In this document: positions 9,209 through 17,440 of the stretch, one piece after another
Layout of the letters: the number at the start of each line of letters is the position of its first letter
Numbering within the stretch: the first letter of the stretch is position 1
Origin: JAIEOG01 sp964519985
GTDB taxonomy: Bacteria > Bdellovibrionota > FAC87 > UBA2466
Reading direction: 5' to 3'
DNA: 64,000 bases
Assembly (NCBI GenBank): GCA_964519985.1
Contig: CAZFMF010000014.1
Location: 1 to 64,000 of the forward strand
Notes under the pieces: generated by a model
Seen by the model: the letters and a program-made list of their open reading frames with translations, nothing else
Told to the model about the DNA's origin: nothing
The model's database searches: none
Program-made: the position numbers and the translations under genes

Positions 9209-9217
9209 GGAGACAGG

Positions 9218-9982
9218 GTGTTTACCGGAATCGATATCAAGTACTGGACACGATCGGGCTCGGTGCGTTTCATGCGCGATCGGAAGGCAGCGCCGGGAGG
9301 TCCGTGGGGGAAAGTGACTTGGCGGGGCCACACGGTGCACTACCGGCCCGGGACGAGCGATCTCACTCTCATCTACCGCGTCTTGCTCAAGCCCGAAGCC
9401 AAGCGCGAATACCGTTTGCCCGACCTTGAGCCACGGGTCATCTTGGACATCGGGGCGAATATCGGCGTGACTTCACTTCTCATGGCTGAGCGTTATCCCA
9501 ACGCCCGTATTTTGGCGTTTGAACCGGCGCCCGAGAATGTTGCGCTCTTGCGTGCGAACACGCGCGCGATCCCGCGCATTGAAGTTTACCCGTTCGCGCT
9601 GGGAGCGCAGGACGGCGAGCTGCGATTGCGCGCCTCCGACGATCCGGGCAACCACGGGGGATTTTCATTTTTCGCCTCCGGCACGCGCGATACGGATTCC
9701 GTGACGGTGCCCGTGCGCGCCATCACTGGTTTCTTGCGCGAGCAAGCCATTGATCGCGTGGATTTCATCAAGATCGATACCGAAGGGTCGGAATACCCCA
9801 TCCTCATGGCCGTCGACCCCGAGGTTTTGGCGCGCGTGAAGTGGATCACGGGTGAATTGCACGGCAACCGAGACTTCGCGCTTCTGGATCATCTCTCCCA
9901 ATGGTTTGATATTTCCATGCGGAAGGATTTGCGCAGCCGTCTTTCGATTTTTGAAGCCGCACCCCGAGTTGACTCACGTTGA
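9218..9982 (+). CDS. FkbM-family methyltransferase
   Basis: 254 residues. The SAM-binding motif LDIGANIGVTSLLMAERYP lies at about 71-89, followed by FEPAPENVALLRAN (about 101-114) and the FkbM motif DFIKIDTEGSEYPIL (about 183-197). FkbM enzymes O-methylate sugars or polyketides, and next to murJ and a GT-C enzyme a cell-surface glycan is the likely substrate (inference). The GTG start at 9218 has AGGGAG 5 nt upstream. It follows the glycosyltransferase by 9 nt. Confidence 0.87.
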   Translation: MFTGIDIKYWTRSGSVRFMRDRKAAPGGPWGKVTWRGHTVHYRPGTSDLTLIYRVLLKPEAKREYRLPDLEPRVILDIGANIGVTSLLMAERYPNARILAFEPAPENVALLRANTRAIPRIEVYPFALGAQDGELRLRASDDPGNHGGFSFFASGTRDTDSVTVPVRAITGFLREQAIDRVDFIKIDTEGSEYPILMAVDPEVLARVKWITGELHGNRDFALLDHLSQWFDISMRKDLRSRLSIFEAAPRVDSR

Positions 9983-10014
9983 TTTGCCCCTTAGCTTTCT
10001 CTGCGGGGGTTCCA

Positions 10015-10533
10015 ATGAAAGTATTTTTCCACTTAGGCATTCTTTTCAGTTTTGTGGCGGCAACGGGTTTTGCCGCGGAAACCGAGACATCGACGGCGAC
10101 CGCTCGGCGCCCGAGTGTGAGCATCGTGCAACTCAGTTTTCAATCCGGTTTGATCACGACCGGCGGGCATTTCGCGGGGCATTTCCTGACCGGGGTAAGT
10201 TTCGGCGTCGATCGGACATCGCCCGTGCGGTTGGGAGTGGAAACCGGCGTGATGTTCTCCCACTTTGTCGCGCTGCCGATCTTGCTCTCGCTGAGTTACA
10301 AACCGAACGAGCGCAAACGCAGCGCCTCTCCCTACATCGCGGGATCGATCGGTCCGGTCATTAGTTTGAACGGCGGCCCGGCGACTCAGGATGTGGCGCT
10401 GGCGCTACTCATTCGCCCGGGATTGTCTTTTCGGGTTGCGGACAGTCTGGATTTCAATACCGAGATCCAAATCGGTGGGTTGACCGGGATTTTCTATATC
10501 TCGCCGACGATCGGTCTGGTCGCTTATCTTTAA
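10015..10533 (+). CDS. Secreted, probably outer-membrane beta-barrel protein
   Basis: 172 residues from ATG 10015, which follows GGGGG by 5 nt. An upstream TTG in frame is rejected because the signal peptide MKVFFHLGILFSFVAATGFA begins here. The mature part alternates polar and hydrophobic residues in short strands and ends in a hydrophobic strand (LVAYL), as small outer-membrane barrels do. No family is recognised. The stop overlaps the stop of the convergent mutase gene by 4 nt. Confidence 0.7.
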   Translation: MKVFFHLGILFSFVAATGFAAETETSTATARRPSVSIVQLSFQSGLITTGGHFAGHFLTGVSFGVDRTSPVRLGVETGVMFSHFVALPILLSLSYKPNERKRSASPYIAGSIGPVISLNGGPATQDVALALLIRPGLSFRVADSLDFNTEIQIGGLTGIFYISPTIGLVAYL

Positions 10534-12068
10534 GGACGGTACCGACCGTATACGGTGGTCAATGTTTCCACGATCTCGCCGAGCGTGACGTGATGGCTCA
10601 CCGCCGTGTAGATGAACGGCAATAAGTTCTTTTCTTCGCGCGCGGCCTTTTCGAGGGCCGCGCGTTTTGCTTTTACGTCTTCGGCTTTGCGGTTGGCTTT
10701 GAAGCGAGCGAGGCGAGCGACCTGGTCGCCTTCGACACGCGCATCAATCTTTAACACCGGCGGCGCCACTTTTTCGGTTTCGACGAATTCATTCATTCCC
10801 ACCACGGTGCGCTTTTTGGTCTCGATTTCGAGTTGGTACGCGTAGGCGGCTTCCTGGATTTGACCTTGCTGAAAACCTTCTTTGATTCCGGCGACGACGC
10901 CGCCACGCTTTTCGATTTCCGCAATGAGGGCATGTGACTCGGCTTCCAGTCGGTCGGTCATCGCTTCAATGGCGAAACTACCGCCGAAGGGATCGACGGT
11001 GTTTTTGATTCCCGATTCGAAGGCGATCACTTGCTGCGTGCGCAAGGCCAGCTTCGCTGCTTCTTCCGTCGGTAAGCCCAGGGCTTCGTCGCGGGAATTG
11101 GTGTGAATCGATTGCGCGCCACCTAAGGCGGCGGCCAAACATTGGAGTGTCACGCGCGGAACATTGGTGTCGATCTGCTGAGCGATGAGGGTGCTGCCCG
11201 CGGTTTGGGCGTGAAACCGGAGCAGGAGTGATTTGGGATCTTTGGGCGCGTAGCGTTCCCGAATCAGTTTGGCCCACAGGCGCCGGGCGGCGCGAAACTT
11301 GGCCACTTCTTCCAAGAAATCGTTGTGGACGTTGAAAAAGAAGGAAAGGCGCGGCGCAAATTCATCAATGGAAAGGCCGCGGGACAGAGCGGCCTCCACG
11401 TAGGTGAGTCCATCGGCCAAAGTGAAAGCCACTTCTTGCACGGCGGTGCTGCCGGCTTCACGGATATGGTACCCACTAATCGAAATGGTATTCCAGTTGG
11501 GGACTTCGTTGCGACAGAACTCGAAAACATCGGCCGTGAGCCGAAGGCTCGGTCCGGGCGGGAAGGCGTAGGTACCGCGTGCGATGTATTCCTTCAAAAT
11601 GTCATTTTGGATGGTACCCCGCAGCTCCTTGCGCGGCACGTTTTGGCGATCCGCGACCGCCAGATAAAGGCAGAGCAAGATAGAGGCGGTGGCATTGATC
11701 GTCATCGAAGTGCTGATTTCCGCCAGCGGCAAGTCCTTCAGCACGATGTCCATGTCTTCCAGGGAGCTGATCGCGACGCCCACCCGACCCACTTCACCCT
11801 TCGCCAGCGGGTGATCCGAGTCGTAGCCCATTTGGGTGGGGAGATCGAAGGCGATGGATAAGCCACTAATGCCCTGCGAGAGCAGGTACTTATATCGCGC
11901 ATTGGAGGCCGCGGCGTCGCCGAAACCCGCGTACTGGCGCATGGTCCAAACCTTCTTCGTGTACATCGAAGGGTGGATGCCGCGAGTGTAGGGAAACTCG
12001 CCGGGGTTCTCAATCGGGTGCGTAAAATCAGGCGCCGTATAGAGGCTTTTGGGACGTTCATCCGTCAT
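10530..12068 (-). CDS. mcmA: Methylmalonyl-CoA mutase, catalytic subunit without B12 domain
   Basis: 512 residues: the TIM-barrel catalytic domain only. The cobalamin-binding domain (DxHxxG) of full-length mutases is missing, so a separate small subunit outside this window is needed. Family motifs are TRGIHPSMY (28-36), WTMRQYAGFG (41-50), SGYHIREAG (198-206) and TNSRDEALGLPTEEAA. The substrate-discriminating positions read Tyr46 (RQY) and Arg164 (YIARGTY), as in methylmalonyl-CoA mutase. Isobutyryl-CoA mutases have Phe and Gln there. With the carboxylase operon at 24.5-28 kb it would convert propionyl-CoA to succinyl-CoA. Confidence 0.9.
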   Translation of the reverse strand: MTDERPKSLYTAPDFTHPIENPGEFPYTRGIHPSMYTKKVWTMRQYAGFGDAAASNARYKYLLSQGISGLSIAFDLPTQMGYDSDHPLAKGEVGRVGVAISSLEDMDIVLKDLPLAEISTSMTINATASILLCLYLAVADRQNVPRKELRGTIQNDILKEYIARGTYAFPPGPSLRLTADVFEFCRNEVPNWNTISISGYHIREAGSTAVQEVAFTLADGLTYVEAALSRGLSIDEFAPRLSFFFNVHNDFLEEVAKFRAARRLWAKLIRERYAPKDPKSLLLRFHAQTAGSTLIAQQIDTNVPRVTLQCLAAALGGAQSIHTNSRDEALGLPTEEAAKLALRTQQVIAFESGIKNTVDPFGGSFAIEAMTDRLEAESHALIAEIEKRGGVVAGIKEGFQQGQIQEAAYAYQLEIETKKRTVVGMNEFVETEKVAPPVLKIDARVEGDQVARLARFKANRKAEDVKAKRAALEKAAREEKNLLPFIYTAVSHHVTLGEIVETLTTVYGRYRP

Positions 12069-12149
12069 GCGTCAGAAGTGTACCCGGACGGGCGCGCTTA
12101 GGCGAGAACCTTGAAGCTCAACCCGGGCCTTGATAAGGTTGCAGCCGTG

Positions 12150-13247
12150 ATGAAGAGCTTTTTCGCGAGCGAACATGAAGAGGTTATTTGTTTCAACGAT
12201 CCGTCGGTCGGCCTAAAAGCCATCGTTGCCATCCACAATACCCAACTCGGCCCCGCCTTGGGTGGTTGCCGTATGTGGAACTATGACTCTTACGACTCTG
12301 CCATTGAAGATGCTTTGCGCCTTTCCAAAGGCATGACTTACAAGGCCGCCATTGCCGGGTTGAATCTAGGCGGGGGAAAGGCGGTCATCATCGCCAATCC
12401 CAAAACCGACAAATCCGAAGCGCTCTTTCGTTCGTACGGCTCCTTCATTGAGACGATCAATGGTCGGTACATCACGGCCGAAGACGTCGGCACCGATGTC
12501 AACGACATGGAATACATTTTCATGGAGACCTCGCACGTCGTCGGTGTGGCGCGCACGCACGGAGGATCGGGGGACCCTTCGCCGTGGACGGCCAAGGGCG
12601 TCCTGGAAGGCTTGCGGGCGTGCGTTGAGGTCAAGCTGGGCAAAACGGATCTCAAGGGCCTATCGGTGGCGGTGCAAGGGGCCGGGCACGTCGGGCAAGA
12701 ATTGATCGAGCTTTTTCTGATGAACGGAATGCGCGTTTACGTCTGCGATATCGATCGCTCGCGCTGTGAACCCTTTGCGCAACGACCCGGGGTCACGGTC
12801 GTGGGTACGGATGAGATCTATGACACCGATGCGGATATTTTTTGTCCCTCGGCGTTGGGCGCGATCTTAAACGAGAAAACAATTCCGCGCTTAAAGTGCA
12901 AGATTGTCGCCGGTAGCGCCAACAACCAACTCGCTTCGCCCGAGATGGGAGATGAGCTTTTTCGACGCAAGATCCTCTACGCTCCGGACTACGCCATCAA
13001 CGCGGGCGGCTTGATGAATGTTTCGATTGAACTCGAAGGCTACGACGAATTGCGGGCCAATCGCATGATCCGCAATATCTATTACGTCATGAAGTCGATC
13101 CTTCAAGTTTCGGCCGACGAAAAACTACCGGAATACCGCTGCGCCGATCGAGTCGCCGAGCGCCGCATTCAAGAGATCGGAAAGCTGCGCGCGCGCTTTC
13201 TCGGTGAAGGGAAGCCGGGATTCCCTACGCGCACGGTCCGTCGCTAA
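12150..13247 (+). CDS. Leucine/valine/phenylalanine dehydrogenase family enzyme
   Basis: 365 residues from ATG 12150, or GTG 12147 one codon earlier; AAGG lies 8-11 nt upstream. The Glu/Leu/Phe/Val dehydrogenase signature is LNLGGGKAVI with catalytic Lys77, and MTYKAA supplies Lys65. ITAEDVGTDVNDM and the Rossmann motif VQGAGHVGQ follow, then the C-terminal APDYAINAGG. The length and N-terminus (VICFNDPSVGLKAIVAIHNT) match leucine dehydrogenases, which deaminate branched-chain amino acids with NAD. Oxidation of Ile or Val would feed propionyl-CoA to the carboxylase and mutase in this window. The exact substrate is not fixed by sequence. Confidence 0.88.
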   Translation: MKSFFASEHEEVICFNDPSVGLKAIVAIHNTQLGPALGGCRMWNYDSYDSAIEDALRLSKGMTYKAAIAGLNLGGGKAVIIANPKTDKSEALFRSYGSFIETINGRYITAEDVGTDVNDMEYIFMETSHVVGVARTHGGSGDPSPWTAKGVLEGLRACVEVKLGKTDLKGLSVAVQGAGHVGQELIELFLMNGMRVYVCDIDRSRCEPFAQRPGVTVVGTDEIYDTDADIFCPSALGAILNEKTIPRLKCKIVAGSANNQLASPEMGDELFRRKILYAPDYAINAGGLMNVSIELEGYDELRANRMIRNIYYVMKSILQVSADEKLPEYRCADRVAERRIQEIGKLRARFLGEGKPGFPTRTVRR

Positions 13248-14543
13248 ATGAACGACAAAGCCCTCCGCAAGGAAGAGTTATTGGCCCTGCTCAAAGAGTG
13301 CGGCGAAGTGTTTAGCTTTGCGTCGCGCAAGGCGAAGATCCTACCGACGCTTGGCTGGGGTCCGAATGTGGCCGCCGAATTCTTCAAAAAAAAGGGAACG
13401 GCACTCCCGCAGCCGGTGTACCAAGTCGATAAAAAAGCGTTGAATGAAGCGCTGGAGGCTTTGGGCGGGCTGCACACCAAGCTCCAGGGCGAGCATCCCG
13501 TCTTGCAGTGGCTGATGCGCAATAAGGAGTCGTTTAGTGCCGGTATTCGGCTGATTTTGGCGATTGATTCGGAGTCGTTCTTCCAGATCTCGACGAAACT
13601 TTACGGCAACTCGGGAAGTGCTTTGGCGCGCGGCCAGACCACTTATCTCGAGCTAGCGCAATCCATCAAAGCGCGCATTAGCGTTTGCAGTTTGAATGAT
13701 ATCGCCGAATCGAATTTGAAGATGAGCGCGGAAGAGTTGGCCGCCGCACTGGAAAAGCGCCTGCGCAAACGCACGCCCGCGCTCAACGTTAAGGTGGAGA
13801 TCACGCCGGATATCACCGCGAAAGTGGTGGCGGGGATGAGCCGCGTGCGTATTCGAGCGGGAAGCCGTTTCTCGGAAATGGAACTGGGCGCGCTTTGGAA
13901 TCATGAGGTCGAGAGCCATTGCCTCACGGCCCAAAATGGTAACAAGCAGGGGAATTGCCCGTTCCTCATTGCGGGCGGACCGCGAACCACGCTCACCCAG
14001 GAAGGCATTGCGGTCTTTCACGAAATTTACGGACACACGATGTCGCAATCGCGTTTCCTCACCCTTTGCGACCGCGTGGAGGCCGTGCACAAAGTCGAAC
14101 AGGGCGCGGACTTCATGGAGCTCTACCGCTGGTTTCAGGGGCGTTGCGATTCGGACTCCGATGCCTTTTATTCCGCGCAGCGGATTTTTCGGGGCGCGCC
14201 GCTTGGCGGGCGCTATCCGTTCACGAAGGATGTGGTGTACCTCGCCGGGCTTTTGGAGGTGTACCACTTCCTCCAGGCCGCCACCAAAGTGCAGGATCGC
14301 ATTCTCATCGAGTGCCTGCTGGCCGGTCGCATCGCGTTGGAAGATGTGGGCATCGTAGAATGGCTGCGTCTGCACGGCATCATCGAGCCGCCCCATTTCA
14401 TCCCGGACTGGCTGAAGAACTGGGAGGCGCTGGTCAGCTTCTTTAGTTTCTTCGGTGTCGTCTTACATTCGGTAGATTTGAGCAGTTTCCAGAGTTACTT
14501 CGACGAGTACAGTGACGTTCACGATTGGAAAATTCCGCTGTGA
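13248..14543 (+). CDS. DUF1704 / MATCAP-related metallopeptidase-like protein
   Basis: 431 residues. The DUF1704 domain covers about 95-425, with HEVESH (219-224, HExxxH) and TQEGIAVFHE (250-259), the 'QEGLA' motif of bacterial members. Eukaryotic relatives include the microtubule tyrosine carboxypeptidases MATCAP1/2, which use HExxxH and a downstream Glu to bind zinc; Glu252 is the candidate here. The bacterial substrate is unknown. The gene starts immediately after the leucine dehydrogenase stop and its stop overlaps the rlmI start (GTGA), so the three are probably co-translated. Confidence 0.82.
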   Translation: MNDKALRKEELLALLKECGEVFSFASRKAKILPTLGWGPNVAAEFFKKKGTALPQPVYQVDKKALNEALEALGGLHTKLQGEHPVLQWLMRNKESFSAGIRLILAIDSESFFQISTKLYGNSGSALARGQTTYLELAQSIKARISVCSLNDIAESNLKMSAEELAAALEKRLRKRTPALNVKVEITPDITAKVVAGMSRVRIRAGSRFSEMELGALWNHEVESHCLTAQNGNKQGNCPFLIAGGPRTTLTQEGIAVFHEIYGHTMSQSRFLTLCDRVEAVHKVEQGADFMELYRWFQGRCDSDSDAFYSAQRIFRGAPLGGRYPFTKDVVYLAGLLEVYHFLQAATKVQDRILIECLLAGRIALEDVGIVEWLRLHGIIEPPHFIPDWLKNWEALVSFFSFFGVVLHSVDLSSFQSYFDEYSDVHDWKIPL

Positions 14544-15694
14544 GTTTGACGTCGCCCAAGCGTTACCAACTAAAAAAAGAGGCCGTGAATGCGCTGAAGC
14601 AGGGGCACCCGTGGATTTTTCGCGGCAAGGTCAGCACGGCGGCCGAGGTGTTTCAATCCGGTCAGTGGCTGACGTTGGTCGGGGCTCAGAACGAAATTTT
14701 AGGGTACGGCGTTTTCGAAACCGACGGTTGGATCGCCGTTCGAGTTCTGAAGCAGGGCACGACCTTGCCGGACGCGGAGTGGGCGGTGGGACGCGTGCGC
14801 AAGGCCATCGCCAAGCGCGAACAACTCCGCAAATTTTCGGATGCCTTCCGCGCGGTGCACGGCGAGAACGATGGGCTGCCGGGAATCGTCGTCGATGTGT
14901 ACGGAGATACCGCGGTCCTGCAAACGTACGTGCCAAGCGTCGATGCGCTGGGGCGCTTTGTCGGCGCGGCGGTCGTCCAAGCTTTGGGGCTGCGCAATCT
15001 GCTGTGGAAATTGCCCGTCAAACGCAAGTCGGAACGGGGCGATCGGATTTTGCGGGGCAAGTCACCGGGCGAAATCGTGATTCGCGAAGGGAAACTCAAG
15101 CTCACGATCCCGGTGAGTGAAGGGCAAAAGAGCGGGGCGTTTCTGGACTTGCGGGGACTACGCAAATGGCTCGCGCAGCAAAAGCTCGCGGGGAAACGGG
15201 TGCTGAATCTCTTTAGTTACACGGGAACGTTAGGACTCGCCGCCGAAGTCGCGGGGGCGAAAGAGATTTGGAATGTGGATGTGAGCAAAGGCGCACTCGA
15301 CGTGGCGAAGCGACTGCACACGCTCGACGCCAAGAAGCACAAGTTTCTGGCCCAAGATATCTTCGATTGGTTTCCAAAACTCGACGAGGATGAAAAATTT
15401 GATCTGATTATCGTCGACCCCCCGATGATGGCGAGCAAAGCGCTACAGGTGGAAACGGCGCTCCAGGCCTACCGCAAGCTCTACCGCGAATCGATCCGCC
15501 ATCTCGCTCCCAAGGGCCGCATCGTCGCCTGCTGCTGCACCGCCCGCATCCCCCGCGCCAAGTTCGAACATCTGGTTTCAAACACTTTGGGCTCGCGCTT
15601 TGCTTGCGAAAAGAAAATCGCCCCCGAAGACGACCACCCCGTCAGCTTCCCCGAAGGCGATTACCTCAAGCTATTGGTGTACCAGCAGAAGTAG
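14540..15694 (+). CDS. rlmI: RlmI-like 23S rRNA methyltransferase (PUA + SAM MTase)
   Basis: 384 residues from GTG 14540, whose GTGA overlaps the upstream stop. A PUA-like RNA-binding domain covers about 10-80 (GHPWIFRGKV), then an EEHEE-like subdomain, then the methyltransferase domain with SGAFLDLRGLRKW, LNLFSYTGTLGLAAEVAGA (SAM binding) and IIVDPPMMA, the N/D-PP motif variant of the RlmI/RlmK group. It probably makes m5C in 23S rRNA. IVDPP fits a class I SAM methyltransferase of the COG1092 family. The exact target base is inferred from the family. Confidence 0.87.
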   Translation: MSLTSPKRYQLKKEAVNALKQGHPWIFRGKVSTAAEVFQSGQWLTLVGAQNEILGYGVFETDGWIAVRVLKQGTTLPDAEWAVGRVRKAIAKREQLRKFSDAFRAVHGENDGLPGIVVDVYGDTAVLQTYVPSVDALGRFVGAAVVQALGLRNLLWKLPVKRKSERGDRILRGKSPGEIVIREGKLKLTIPVSEGQKSGAFLDLRGLRKWLAQQKLAGKRVLNLFSYTGTLGLAAEVAGAKEIWNVDVSKGALDVAKRLHTLDAKKHKFLAQDIFDWFPKLDEDEKFDLIIVDPPMMASKALQVETALQAYRKLYRESIRHLAPKGRIVACCCTARIPRAKFEHLVSNTLGSRFACEKKIAPEDDHPVSFPEGDYLKLLVYQQK

Positions 15695-15713
15695 ATGGGC
15701 ACCTTTAGGGCTA

Positions 15714-16019
15714 TTACTCTGGTCGGTTGGTGAGACGACAGGAAATCAGGTTGCCGTCGGACTTGTTCCATCCGTCGTTCCACCACTGATATCCCCGGCA
15801 ACCAGAACGTTCTAATTTCTCACAACTCGTTTGGTCGATGACATTCGTATGGTCGAAATCCTCGTCCTCGCATTTGGACGTCGGTGAGCTTACGGCGCAA
15901 AGTCTCTTGTAATATCCATCTTCAAACTTTTCACAGGCACATCGACAGGCCACTTGATAGGGCGCCGCCCCCGCCAGACCCGCGACCGTGAATAGAATCA
16001 ATGCCAGTATTCTTTTCAT
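15714..16019 (-). CDS. Small secreted cysteine-rich protein
   Basis: 101 residues from ATG 16019, which follows GGGGG by 6 nt. The signal peptide MKRILALILFTVAGLAGAA ends in an AxA-like site. The mature part of about 82 residues has eight Cys, starting with CRCAC, and is acidic. Disulfides in the periplasm or outside the cell are likely. The longer frame upstream to 16298 lacks a signal peptide at its start and is rejected. No family is recognised. It resembles in style, not visibly in sequence, the Cys-containing secreted proteins at 28413, 37318 and 54490. Confidence 0.68.
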   Translation of the reverse strand: MKRILALILFTVAGLAGAAPYQVACRCACEKFEDGYYKRLCAVSSPTSKCEDEDFDHTNVIDQTSCEKLERSGCRGYQWWNDGWNKSDGNLISCRLTNRPE

Positions 16020-16114
16020 TTCTAAACCCCCGCTTTTTCGGACGGTACGTCGGGTGCGGGTTTCAAGGCAAGGGGCACTTTTTACCGCGGGCGTCGCAAT
16101 GATAGGCTCCGCTC

Positions 16115-16336
16115 CTACGGCTGAGCGATTTCGAGAAGTTTCTGAGTGAGGCTGGCCGAACCCCAGATCAGGAAGGCGGTGAAGGCCAAAACGATCGTCG
16201 TCCAAACAATCTTCGTGGTGCGGGTGGTTTTGGAGTTGCGCCAGAGCAAGGGGAGCGCGAGCGGGCCGACCAAAAGGGCGGCGCCGATGAAAGTCCATTG
16301 GCTGGTCAATATTTTTTCTCGGGCTTCGGGGCGCAT
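16115..16336 (-). CDS. Small two-helix membrane protein
   Basis: 73 residues with two hydrophobic segments (about 14-31 and 42-60) separated by a basic loop (RNSKTTRTTK). No family is recognised. It starts 3 nt after the stop of the barrel gene at 16340-17440 and is probably in that operon. The 95 nt between it and the next gene contain GGGCGTCGCAATGATAGG (near 16089), which resembles the end of the GTCATTGCGAG repeat family described elsewhere. Confidence 0.6.
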   Translation of the reverse strand: MRPEAREKILTSQWTFIGAALLVGPLALPLLWRNSKTTRTTKIVWTTIVLAFTAFLIWGSASLTQKLLEIAQP

Positions 16337-16339
16337 TTT

Positions 16340-17440
16340 CTAGTTCGGGTTAAATCCGACGACAAACTGTACCATGTAAAACCGTTGCGGGCGTTGCCAA
16401 AGTCCGGCGCCTAGTTCCGCGCCATAGGTTGAAAAGTGAATGCGGGTGTGAGGCGGGAACTGAAGGCTAAACCCACCGCAGGGGTAACCTTGCGAAAGGC
16501 CGCCGCGCAACGCGAAGTAGGGATGCTTGTATTCCACCCCGAAATTTAACTTCTTGATCAGCGTGGCGGAATCAAAGGCGTTGCGGAAATCGAAAGCAAT
16601 ATTCACATTCCCACGGCGCATACCCAGGCTGTAATCGAGCGCCGTACCGAAGTTAAATGTCATGGGGACGGCGGGTGGACCCGACGTTAGGCCGATGGGT
16701 CGGAAGGTGGTACTGCCGATATCATTGATCGTCGCCGCGAGTGTCCACTTCGGATAGCTCGCCGGTAGCGGCACCGTCGCCATCATGCCCACATCGACGC
16801 CGATTCCCAAACCCGAACCCGTGAGTTCGATGACGTGATCAAAAGCCGCCGACATAAAGTCGTCGGTGCTGGGCAAACCCAAATCCGTAATCAGGTCCAG
16901 CGCGGTCAGAGTGGTATCCACGCCGGTGCGGTGGAATCCGCGCACGGTGGCGCCAACGGAAAAATAGGGTCCCAGTGGAATGCCAAAACCCATCGCTAAC
17001 CCAATGTCGTTGAACGCGTAGATATCGACGTTGGCGTTCAGGTTATCAATATCGCTCATTTCCAGGAACGCATTGGCTTGCTCGAAAAACGCCATGCTGA
17101 AATAGGGCGTGATGAGAGTGGGGCGAACGCCCAGGCGCATGGATTGTTTATCGGCCTGAATCAGTCCATTGTAGTTCCCGCCGAAGAGCGCATCACCGAG
17201 TCGGCCTAGGGTGGGAAGAGAATCGACCCCCAAGGAAAGATCGATCACGCTGACGTGGGTTTCTTTCACCCGGGCGAGTCCGGCGGGATTGTACCAGAGC
17301 GCATTGTTATCGTCGGAAATCGCCAGAAACGCATTGCCCATGCCGGTGGGACGGACGCCGGGATACGGCGTGCGCAGCAACTCACCGAACGCCGAAGGCG
17401 CCAAGGTGAAAAGGCAGAATATGAGTAAGACACGTTTCAT
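16340..17440 (-). CDS. PorV/FadL-like outer-membrane protein, paralog 1
   Basis: 366 residues. The signal peptide MKRVLLIFCLFTLAPSAFG is followed by TGMGNAFLAISDDNNALWYNPAGLARV, the N-terminal hallmark of PorV/UPF0164/FadL-like barrels. The rest has strand-like alternation and many Gly and aromatic residues, and ends in a terminal strand (YMVQFVVGFNPN). Such proteins act as transporters or as surface anchors for secretion systems; the role here is unknown. The ATG directly follows the stop of the paralog at 17441-18547 (TAAATG), indicating translational coupling. Confidence 0.78.
   Translation of the reverse strand: MKRVLLIFCLFTLAPSAFGELLRTPYPGVRPTGMGNAFLAISDDNNALWYNPAGLARVKETHVSVIDLSLGVDSLPTLGRLGDALFGGNYNGLIQADKQSMRLGVRPTLITPYFSMAFFEQANAFLEMSDIDNLNANVDIYAFNDIGLAMGFGIPLGPYFSVGATVRGFHRTGVDTTLTALDLITDLGLPSTDDFMSAAFDHVIELTGSGLGIGVDVGMMATVPLPASYPKWTLAATINDIGSTTFRPIGLTSGPPAVPMTFNFGTALDYSLGMRRGNVNIAFDFRNAFDSATLIKKLNFGVEYKHPYFALRGGLSQGYPCGGFSLQFPPHTRIHFSTYGAELGAGLWQRPQRFYMVQFVVGFNPN

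Noticed and set aside
15714..16298. Longer 194-codon version of the small secreted protein gene
   Set aside because: The extra N-terminus is His/Arg-rich and would bury the signal peptide. ATG 16019 has a ribosome site.
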